Shown here: one piece after another, positions 7,801-14,002 of the stretch
Layout: each line of letters opens with the position of its first letter
How positions within the stretch are numbered: position 1 is the first letter of the stretch
DNA from: Candidatus Hodarchaeota archaeon
Lineage (GTDB): Archaea; Asgardarchaeota; Heimdallarchaeia; Hodarchaeales; Hodarchaeaceae
NCBI GenBank assembly: GCA_016840305.1
Contig: JAEOSP010000104.1
Location: forward strand, 1-14,002
Reading direction: 5' to 3'
Length of the DNA stretch: 14,002 nucleotides
Notes under the pieces: model-generated
Databases searched by the model: none
What the model was told of the DNA's origin: nothing
The model's input: the letters and a program-made list of their open reading frames with translations, nothing else
Translations under genes and position numbers: made by a program

Positions 7801-9261
7801 ATGGTATCAATACGTCGAATACGAGTTTCTAGGGCTATTAATGCTAGTATATTCTTCGTATTAATCCTCTTACAGATGGTGATCATTTCTTGGATATCAA
7901 TAAGCCAGATACCGACGAGTGATTCCCAATTTCCAATTATCAAGTTATTTGGTTTTTATGTAACAATGAATCCTGTGAGTGATTTTCGTTTCAGCATTAT
8001 ATTAGTTCTATTAACAGCTTGCCTTCAAATACTTCTCCTTGCATTTTTAGTTAATGTGGTATTTTCTAATAAAAATATGATACAAATATACCCAATTCCA
8101 AAGAAAGGACCAAAGCATTCACCAGAAGAGACTCATTTAGTCGAAAAAACTATTACTTTAGTGACGAAGGTCGCTGATCGAGCAAAGATCAAGGTTAGCA
8201 AAATATTTGTGTATAGAAAAACAGTTCCAAACGCCTTTAGTCTTGATTTACTACCTATTCCTTTCTTAAGAAAGCCTTATATTGTCTTGAATACAAACGT
8301 ACTAGAAATTCTTACGGATGAAGAGATTGAAGCAGTAGTTGCACATGAATTGGCACATATAAAACATGGGGATAGTCTCTTTCGGCTTATTTTATCAATT
8401 CCAAGGTTATTCTTGAATCTCGCTTATTTCTTCATTTATCTTCAGGTTCTTACTGGAATTCAAAATGCGATATTTCAAACATATCAATTAAGTGATGCTA
8501 TTGAAAGAGCTCTATTCTTGGGAATAATTTACATTTTCATTGCAATCATAACAAAAATCACAATGAGATTTTTGTATTCTGCAAACCGCCAAGCAGAATT
8601 CTTAGCTGATTACTTTTCAGCTCAAATAACAAGTTCTGATATTCTAATTAACTCTCTGATTCATTTGGGTCAACGAAGTGAAACAATGCAGATACTATCC
8701 TACGAAATTGAGTGGTTGAATAGCCTAGCAGGTGAAAAAAAACCATCCAATAATTTTATGAGGGATATAAATCTCCGATTTCCAAGAACACAAGTTAATG
8801 AAGATATTGCTAGAGAAATAGCACCACGGATATTTCTAGAGGAAAAACTCAATCAATTAACGTCAATTTACGGTTTAAAAATTGATTCAGAGTATCAAAA
8901 TCAAGTTATAAAGGATGCTGTTCCCACTTTATTGGAGAGAAGAACAAAATTCTTTGAATCACTAACAGAGGAAGATAATGGGTACAAACCATCTGTATTA
9001 AAAGAAAAAACGATTGATTGGCGTAGTTTTGATTCTGATGAAAGCTATTATCTCGAATCGGATGAATTGGCGAGTTTCATTATTACTCTATTATCTCATC
9101 CACAAAAGATGGTTTTTGAACACGAAATACTACATACTCCTGAAAAAGATAACGATCACCCAAATTTTAGAACAAGGATTCTTCAAATTTACAAAACATT
9201 CCATCCAAGAAGTTATGAAACGATTCTTAACAAAATTTTAGAAAAACCTATTTCGTCATAG
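7801..9261 (+). CDS. HtpX-like M48 membrane metallopeptidase with long C-terminal insertion
   Basis: This is a zinc peptidase of the membrane, probably for quality control of membrane proteins. Counting from TTG 7780, helices lie at about 20-41, 70-95, 203-225 and 243-265. Zinc ligands His189 and His193 and catalytic Glu190 are in HELAH, and the third ligand Glu273 is in NRQAEFLAD, with Asp277. The layout matches HtpX. Near the C-terminus HPNFRTRI (460-467) resembles the HPxxxxRI motif of the family, but it lies about 187 residues after Glu273, where HtpX proteins of about 290 residues have about 55. The extra part (about 300-440) is charged and probably helical. I choose ATG 7801 because GGTGA (7791-7795) sits 5 nt before it; TTG 7780 and ATG 7795 lack such a site. 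Its last 6 bp overlap the convergent VWA gene. Confidence 0.88.
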   Translation: MVSIRRIRVSRAINASIFFVLILLQMVIISWISISQIPTSDSQFPIIKLFGFYVTMNPVSDFRFSIILVLLTACLQILLLAFLVNVVFSNKNMIQIYPIPKKGPKHSPEETHLVEKTITLVTKVADRAKIKVSKIFVYRKTVPNAFSLDLLPIPFLRKPYIVLNTNVLEILTDEEIEAVVAHELAHIKHGDSLFRLILSIPRLFLNLAYFFIYLQVLTGIQNAIFQTYQLSDAIERALFLGIIYIFIAIITKITMRFLYSANRQAEFLADYFSAQITSSDILINSLIHLGQRSETMQILSYEIEWLNSLAGEKKPSNNFMRDINLRFPRTQVNEDIAREIAPRIFLEEKLNQLTSIYGLKIDSEYQNQVIKDAVPTLLERRTKFFESLTEEDNGYKPSVLKEKTIDWRSFDSDESYYLESDELASFIITLLSHPQKMVFEHEILHTPEKDNDHPNFRTRILQIYKTFHPRSYETILNKILEKPISS

Positions 9262-10221
9262 ATAAAGAACTCTTTCGAGCATATGGTTGATTAATCGTTC
9301 ATTCTGAGGCATAAAAAAGAGATTTACATTTTTCATTCTTCGTAGATGTCCTAAGAGAGGTTTTGTAAGCTGAAGAGTTTGTTTTCGAGGAGTTACAATA
9401 ATTCTTACATCTTCAAATTGGCGTATTAAAGGGAGAAAATCATATCCTGAGGTGGCTAAAAGATCTGAGATCATTACTAACACTTTCTTTTGAGTAATTT
9501 CAAGTGAAAATTCAGTAAGAGCTTCTTTTAAAGCAAGAAAAATGTCTGTTTTTCCACCTGAACGAATTTGAACCAGTTTTTCGACAATCTTAGACATTTT
9601 AATTTGGTTATCCTTAATTCTTTTTAATATTATAGGTTGATTATCGAAACAAATAATACCCATATTTTTATTTTGTAATGCAAGACTGAAGAGAATTGAT
9701 GAGATTATAATGAGTTGTAGATGCTGTAGAACCGAATGACTCTTATCTATTAAAAGCATAACAGCAGTTTGTTTTTCCTTTCTTTCTTCACAGACGACAT
9801 GAGAATAGTTAAAGTAAGTATCCCCAGATAGAAGGTATTTCATAACCGATTTCTCAGGATTCCAAGCTCTTCCAGGGGTATAAGGAACACGGATTGGGTA
9901 TTTGGATCGATTGAAGCTATGAAAAATATTTTCTGATTGAGAAATCAACCTCGGAATTATTCTTTTAAGATAAAACTTCTCTAGAGATGGAGCAAGAAAG
10001 TCTTTTATTTGAAAAACAAGCCCTGTTGATTCAATAATAAAATTAGAGTCATAAAATTCAGACTGTATCGCGTCTGCTACAACGTGAGGAAAAGTTTCAG
10101 CAAGAAGTTCAATAGCTCGTAAATCCCGTTTTCCTATGGCATCATATGTTAACTCTAAGGTTTTAGAAGTGTCAAGCTTCTGCTGTAATCGAAGTTCGAG
10201 TATATTTTCTACTAAATTCAA
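9256..10221 (-). CDS. VWA-domain protein, partner of the MoxR ATPase
   Basis: The protein has 321 residues. An N-terminal helical region (about 1-145) is followed by a von Willebrand factor A domain from about residue 150 to the end. The metal-ion site (MIDAS) is complete: DKSHS with Asp159, Ser161 and Ser163; Thr225 in GGKTDI; and Asp253 in ISDLLATSG. No signal peptide or membrane helix is apparent, so it is cytoplasmic. Its gene lies 62 bp after the MoxR gene, the usual pairing (as in RavA-ViaA or CoxD-CoxE), in which the VWA protein recruits clients to the AAA+ ring. The only canonical start in the upstream open frame is TTG 10221, which has no Shine-Dalgarno site. The frame stays open for 32 more codons, to a stop at 10318, and reads like protein (REPAELLIK), so the real N-terminus may be longer. 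The client is unknown. Confidence 0.85.
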   Translation of the reverse strand: MNLVENILELRLQQKLDTSKTLELTYDAIGKRDLRAIELLAETFPHVVADAIQSEFYDSNFIIESTGLVFQIKDFLAPSLEKFYLKRIIPRLISQSENIFHSFNRSKYPIRVPYTPGRAWNPEKSVMKYLLSGDTYFNYSHVVCEERKEKQTAVMLLIDKSHSVLQHLQLIIISSILFSLALQNKNMGIICFDNQPIILKRIKDNQIKMSKIVEKLVQIRSGGKTDIFLALKEALTEFSLEITQKKVLVMISDLLATSGYDFLPLIRQFEDVRIIVTPRKQTLQLTKPLLGHLRRMKNVNLFFMPQNERLINHMLERVLYL

Positions 10222-10264
10222 TGAGTGTACTGTCGGAGAGGAAGTGCTCTTAATTAGTAATTCT

Positions 10265-10282
10265 GCGGGTTCTCTGCCCCGC
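10265..10282 (-). repeat. GC-rich hairpin just after the MoxR stop codon
   Basis: On the minus strand GCGGG and CCCGC pair around the 8-nt loop GCAGAGAA, starting 1 nt after the TAA of the MoxR gene (10284-10286). A five-pair all-G-C stem stands out in this AT-rich DNA. It lies in the gap before the VWA start and could affect coupling, act as an mRNA processing or stability signal, or be chance. Confidence 0.4.
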
Positions 10283-10283
10283 T

Positions 10284-11144
10284 TTATACTTTTTTTGGTA
10301 AATCTGCGAAAAATATATCATGAGCAATTTCAAATAAACACTCTTCGATGGAACGATTAATGTCAGGTTGAAGTTTTACTTTGCCTGAATAAACAGCAGC
10401 TATTGTTTGTTTAACCTGATCTGGATGCTTAGAGCTCTTCATCAATAATTGAGTTAATTGAATTGCTGCTCGTATACTTGCTCCCCGCACGAAATAATTG
10501 GAAATACGTGTCTTTTCCGTAAATGCTACACATTTTTCAATTAGCTTCTGATCTTGACATTTAGTTCTTAATTTAACAATATCAGCAGCGTATTTGCCTG
10601 ATTTATGCGTTAGATTAATTTGTATACATCTGTCAAAAAATGCTTCTGGCAAAGGATTTGTACCAACATACTCTGATGGATTAAGGGTAAAAATCGTATA
10701 AAACCCCTCTTGCGCTAAAATAGTTTTGTATTGAGGAATTTCCAATAATCTCTCATTTGTGTCCATGGCAGCCAATACTCCATTAATGGATTCGCTAGGA
10801 GCTCGGTTCACCTCATTGAAGAAAAAAAGGCCTCCATTTACCATAGCAAGAGTAAGAGGTCCAGGAATGAATGATTTTTTACCAAAACCTGATTCGATTG
10901 CTAAAGCTGGATCGAACCATCCTCTTAATTGAGTTATGGATAAATTTTCATCTCCATCAACTCGATAGAAAGGTCGATTCAAAGCGGATGCTATCGTTTT
11001 GGCTAATTCCGTCTTACCTGTTCCAGATTCCCCTTTGATAATTATGCTGATTTTTTGTTCGATTGCGCGTATTACTAAATCGATTTCATTTTCCAGGTCA
11101 ACAAGATTCTGCTTACATAATCCTATTATTTCTGTATTAGTCAT
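10284..11144 (-). CDS. MoxR-family AAA+ ATPase
   Basis: This is a chaperone-like AAA+ ATPase of 286 residues. Motifs are Walker A GESGTGKT (38-45), Walker B FFFNEVNRAP (107-116), sensor 1 in FTLNPSEY with Asn155, the arginine-finger region FDRC (170-173), and sensor 2 around FVRGASIRAA (218-227). NEVNRAP is the MoxR hallmark (usually DEINRAP); the Mg-contact aspartate is replaced by Asn110, while catalytic Glu111 stays. MoxR proteins form hexameric rings that remodel protein clients or insert cofactors with a VWA partner, encoded here directly downstream. ATG 11144 is well supported: GAGGT at 11151-11155 lies 6 nt before it. The gene begins 47 bp after the coiled-coil gene. No cofactor-enzyme genes (hydrogenase, CO dehydrogenase, nitric oxide reductase) are nearby, so the client is more likely one of the two adjoining unknown proteins. 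That last point is inference. Confidence 0.9.
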   Translation of the reverse strand: MTNTEIIGLCKQNLVDLENEIDLVIRAIEQKISIIIKGESGTGKTELAKTIASALNRPFYRVDGDENLSITQLRGWFDPALAIESGFGKKSFIPGPLTLAMVNGGLFFFNEVNRAPSESINGVLAAMDTNERLLEIPQYKTILAQEGFYTIFTLNPSEYVGTNPLPEAFFDRCIQINLTHKSGKYAADIVKLRTKCQDQKLIEKCVAFTEKTRISNYFVRGASIRAAIQLTQLLMKSSKHPDQVKQTIAAVYSGKVKLQPDINRSIEECLFEIAHDIFFADLPKKV

Positions 11145-11191
11145 AGTTAGACCTCAGAGCAGAGAAAAACTGTGGAACGAAAATGTACCTA

Positions 11192-13138
11192 TTAATCTGC
11201 ACTTAAAAATGGTTTTTTGAGGGTTATGATACCTTTATCTACATTGAAATCTATCCAACCCTCTGATTCCAATTCTTTAAGTAGTCGTTCTGCAAAGACA
11301 AGTTGGATTGCCACTGTTTTAGCTAGTTCCTCAACGGAAGCTTGTTGAATGTCTTGTAAAAGAAAGAGAATGGCATATTTTGGATTTTTCGCTAGGTGAA
11401 TTTTCAGAACTTCTACTGCTTCTTTTAATTGGGAGGATTCGGATTCTAATTTTGAGATTTGTTTATTAAGAACAGTTGCTTCTTGATTATTCTTTGTAAT
11501 TTTGTTTTCATACTTTTGAATTTTCTTATTCCAGCGATCATTCTCCTTAATAGATTCAGAGAGACGAAGGTTCAAACTCTTAATTTCATTTTCATAATTT
11601 TCTTTTTCTCTTTCAATTTCAGCACTTTTAGAGCGGGTTGAGTCGACCTCCTTATTAAGATCATCTTGACGTGAACGAACTTTCATCAAATCTTTCTGAA
11701 GTTCTGATAACTCCCGATCCTTAGTTTGATACTGGGTTTCCATATCAACTAAAGCAGATTTTTGTTTTTCAAATTCAATTTTCAAATCTGCAAGTTCTTC
11801 TCTGAGTTTTTTCCGAGCTTCCTCAATAACTTGAATGCTCTCATCTTTACTTTTAATCTCAACCTGTAAATCTTCAATTTGTGTTTCCAGTAATCGACTT
11901 TCCACACGCATCTTTTCTTCCGAACCTTTCGATTCTTTGAGTCTTGTTTGTACAGTATTTACTCTTGCCGCTTTTTCCTCAATTTCCTGCTGTAATTGAG
12001 ATAACTTCCCTTTTACTTCTTCTAAAGAATATTCTGACTTTTCTAGCTTTTCCTGAAGTGTGATTTTCTCCTTCAATAAGGTAGCAGCTTGATTTTCAGC
12101 CTGTTCTACTCGTAAATCAAAATTGCTTGATTCAGATGCCTTTTTGTTAAGTAATTCCTCCATCTCTTCCAGTTTCTTACGAACTGCAAGAGCTTCCTCA
12201 CTAGTCTCCCCTGAATCCAATAGAAGATCCTCATTTTCCTGTTTTAATTGAGAAATTGTTTCTTCTGCTTTTTTCAGTTTATTATTAGCTTCTCTGAGCT
12301 TGGAATTTAAGGATGTCTTCTCTTGATCAAGATTTGTAATTTTAATTGATGCTTCGTTCTTATTATTTTCGATTTCTTCTTCAAATTTCTTTGTTATACT
12401 TCCTATCATATCTGTAAGTTTTTCTTTTTCATCCTTAAGTTTAATATTTTCCTTTGACTGAGTGGATAGGACTTTAATTTCCGAATTGAGATTTTCTATT
12501 TCAATGTCTTTTGTACCAATGACAGTTTGCAATTCTTCAATTTCCAGCCTTGTTGTCATCAAAGTATTACCAATCACTTCATATTCGGCTTCAAGCTTCT
12601 CTTTTTCTGTTTTAAATTGTAATTTTCCGCGTTGGACTTCATCAAACTGTTCTTGTAGCTTATTCAAATCTTCAAGATGATCTTCGTACTTTTCTGAAGA
12701 GACGCTGGTCTGATTTTGTAGTTGATCTATTTCAACCTCTTTCTCCTCAAGTAAAATGTTGAGATCATTTATTTTCATTTCAAGATTTTTTATGCTCGAA
12801 TTCTGTTCTCTCAGAGTATCTAGCTCATTCTTAAGTTTATCAATTTCTCCCTTAGATATTAAAGTAGAATCTCCATCTGCTTGGTCTAAATCTATGTTAT
12901 CTAGATCTTTTATTCCTCTTTTCGAAAATTCAGTGTGTGCATCTTTATTTATCCCGATCATCTTCAATCTTAGACCATCAACAATTTCTTCAACATCTTG
13001 GATGGAATAATGTGTTTTTGGACGACCCTGTAGATTTTTCAACACACTCTTTGTGTGAGAGGATATTTCATGTTCTAACCGTTTAGATTGTTGAGCGATA
13101 CTTCGAATAAATTCGAGTTTCGGATTATTACTGGACAA
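11192..13138 (-). CDS. Long coiled-coil protein with C-terminal winged helix, function unknown
   Basis: I do not recognise this protein of 648 residues. Residues 1-95 hold a small helical N-terminal region, including GRPKTHYS and a DVEEIVDGLRLK segment. Residues about 97-580 form an almost unbroken heptad-rich coiled coil full of Glu, Lys, Leu and Gln. Residues about 584-643 look like a winged helix: NPKYAILFLLQDIQQAS, then ELAKTVAIQL, a recognition-like helix AERLLKELESEGW and a short wing ending in GIITLKK. The coiled coil resembles SMC or Rad50 arms, but no Walker A or B motif is present, so it is not a complete SMC protein. TTG 13138 is the start: AAGGT (13147-13151) lies 8 nt before it, and an in-frame stop lies at 13145. 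The gene sits between the helical protein and MoxR genes on the same strand. A scaffold, DNA or protein tether, or MoxR client is possible. Confidence 0.85.
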   Translation of the reverse strand: MSSNNPKLEFIRSIAQQSKRLEHEISSHTKSVLKNLQGRPKTHYSIQDVEEIVDGLRLKMIGINKDAHTEFSKRGIKDLDNIDLDQADGDSTLISKGEIDKLKNELDTLREQNSSIKNLEMKINDLNILLEEKEVEIDQLQNQTSVSSEKYEDHLEDLNKLQEQFDEVQRGKLQFKTEKEKLEAEYEVIGNTLMTTRLEIEELQTVIGTKDIEIENLNSEIKVLSTQSKENIKLKDEKEKLTDMIGSITKKFEEEIENNKNEASIKITNLDQEKTSLNSKLREANNKLKKAEETISQLKQENEDLLLDSGETSEEALAVRKKLEEMEELLNKKASESSNFDLRVEQAENQAATLLKEKITLQEKLEKSEYSLEEVKGKLSQLQQEIEEKAARVNTVQTRLKESKGSEEKMRVESRLLETQIEDLQVEIKSKDESIQVIEEARKKLREELADLKIEFEKQKSALVDMETQYQTKDRELSELQKDLMKVRSRQDDLNKEVDSTRSKSAEIEREKENYENEIKSLNLRLSESIKENDRWNKKIQKYENKITKNNQEATVLNKQISKLESESSQLKEAVEVLKIHLAKNPKYAILFLLQDIQQASVEELAKTVAIQLVFAERLLKELESEGWIDFNVDKGIITLKKPFLSAD

Positions 13139-13266
13139 AATATTTTACCTTCTTTTCACAGTTTAAATTCAAGGGATACCATGGGTTGATAAAATCCTAA
13201 TTACAAAAATGTTCACTTGATTGATAAGGATAAATAATGTATTTTAAAATAACGATTTCATGGGTA
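13139..13266 (-). promoter_or_regulatory. Spacer before the coiled-coil gene with its Shine-Dalgarno site
   Basis: This 128-bp spacer, the largest gap in the four-gene run, carries GAAGGT (13147-13152) before the TTG start of the coiled-coil gene. It is AT-rich and could hold an internal promoter, but I see no convincing TATA box or dyad. No small gene was found in it. Confidence 0.3.
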
Positions 13267-13845
13267 TTAATCGGTATCTTCGTTTCCTTTTGCATTCATA
13301 TTATCCCTTAATTGAGCAAGTTGAGTCTCAAAGTCTTGAAAACGCCCCTGGTATAAATTATTCAGCGCTAAGTCCAAGTGAGAAGTTCCAGTTTGAGGCT
13401 CATATCCTAAAGTAGACAGTAGTTTGAAATTTTTTTGCTGTAACGTTTTCAAAAATTGAGGTAATTCCTCTAGGTTTTTGCTTACAGCATCCAGTACCTT
13501 TAGGGCACTTTTTTCGCCTGTTGTGAGATTTTGAGTAAAAGATTCGACTTGTGGTAGAATAATTATTCTCATTCGGCTTCTTATATCGTCTTTAGTCAAT
13601 GTTGAATCTATTGCTAATTTTTTAACCCAATCTGCAATTGTTTCAAAGTTGCGTAATCCGTCTTTCTGGAGTTTTATCCAGTTAAGTAGTGTTTCTAACA
13701 CATCCTCGACGGTGCCTAGTTGTTTGTAAAGTTCATCAGGTTCCTCAATAGAAGTGTCAATTTGCTCTTTCAATAATGAAAGTGTATCGAAAAGTTCCTC
13801 AAAGTAATCCTGATATGAGCGCATATCATCGTTAATATCTTCCAA
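13267..13845 (-). CDS. Small all-helical protein, function unknown
   Basis: I do not recognise this protein of 192 residues. It appears entirely helical and acidic at both ends, with several amphipathic helices (about 7-31, 36-65, 67-77, 84-104, 111-141 and 154-182). It has no signal peptide, membrane helix, cysteine pair or catalytic motif that I can see, and it ends in the charged tail KGNEDTD. It is probably cytoplasmic and may be an adaptor or bundle-forming partner of the coiled-coil protein encoded next. The start is TTG 13845: GGTGAG (13852-13857) lies 6 nt before it, the same arrangement as for the coiled-coil gene. The next in-frame ATG would be at residue 8. It is the first gene of the four-gene minus-strand run, so the main promoter of the cluster should lie to its right. 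Confidence 0.75.
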   Translation of the reverse strand: MEDINDDMRSYQDYFEELFDTLSLLKEQIDTSIEEPDELYKQLGTVEDVLETLLNWIKLQKDGLRNFETIADWVKKLAIDSTLTKDDIRSRMRIIILPQVESFTQNLTTGEKSALKVLDAVSKNLEELPQFLKTLQQKNFKLLSTLGYEPQTGTSHLDLALNNLYQGRFQDFETQLAQLRDNMNAKGNEDTD

Positions 13846-14002
13846 ATTTATCTCACCACTCGTCCAACGTCTAAATTGTGAATTTTTTTGGTTAATAAAG
13901 AATGTTCTTTTTTACAATGTTTCAATATATTGGACATTTAAAGCTATTGAGGTTATTAAAATTGCTAAAAGGATTGTCAATTTTATTCACATGAGGTCAT
14001 CA
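13846..14002 (-). promoter_or_regulatory. Upstream region of the four-gene cluster with an AT-rich dyad
   Basis: GGTGAG (13852-13857) is the ribosome-binding site of the first gene. Further upstream, the perfect palindrome CAATATATTG (13923-13932) is flanked by AATGT (13916-13920) and ACATT (13934-13938), giving an imperfect dyad of 23 bp. The AATATATT core can serve as an archaeal TATA box about 80 bp before the TTG start, and the flanking arms could bind a repressor. The last 60 bp show an open plus-strand frame with an ATG at 13991, too short to call as a gene. Confidence 0.35.

Noticed and set aside
7749..7943. Minus-strand open frame of 64 residues over the start of the M48 gene
   Set aside because: It mirrors the hydrophobic N-terminal helix of the peptidase and has no independent support.
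12462..13010. Plus-strand open frames within the coiled-coil gene
   Set aside because: They are antisense shadows rich in Ser and Phe, as expected opposite Glu/Lys-rich coiled coil.
13846..14002. Plus-strand open frame running to the right edge (ending KIAKRIVNFIHMRSS) as the start of a divergent gene
   Set aside because: Only ATG 13991 offers a start, four codons before the edge, with no ribosome-binding site; it cannot be judged from this window.

Overview
The window looks like chromosomal DNA from an AT-rich archaeon. The pointers are a DRG/OBG-type GTPase ending in a TGS domain, an archaeal-style mix of genes with GAGGT/GGTGA Shine-Dalgarno sites and genes without any, frequent TTG starts, and families common in archaeal accessory regions (MoxR/VWA, M48 peptidase). 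An Asgard-type lineage is my best guess, from the Ca2+-ATPase, the DRG paralogue and the long coiled-coil protein, but no single marker proves it. No rRNA, tRNA, IS element or CRISPR array is visible, and no gene-free stretch exceeds 300 bp.

Left part, minus strand (1-2342): a HAD phosphatase, then an ABC ATPase whose end overlaps the start of an ABC-2 permease that runs off the left edge. The ATPase and permease form a two-component exporter.

Middle, plus strand (about 2410-9261): a tRNA-dihydrouridine synthase with no usable start codon where its family N-terminus begins; a divergent DRG-like GTPase with altered G3 and G4 motifs; a 274-bp spacer with a strong hairpin; a complete P2-type Ca2+-ATPase; and an HtpX-like membrane metallopeptidase with an unusually long insertion.

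Right part, minus strand (9256-13845): four genes in one direction, with gaps of 128, 47 and 62 bp. In transcription order they are a small all-helical protein, a 648-residue coiled-coil protein ending in a winged helix, a MoxR-type AAA+ ATPase and a VWA protein with a full MIDAS. MoxR plus VWA is a known chaperone-like pair. The two upstream proteins are unrecognised and are the obvious candidates for its client or adaptor. This cluster is the part of the window most likely to hold an undescribed system. The convergent M48 peptidase gene overlaps the end of the VWA gene by 6 bp.
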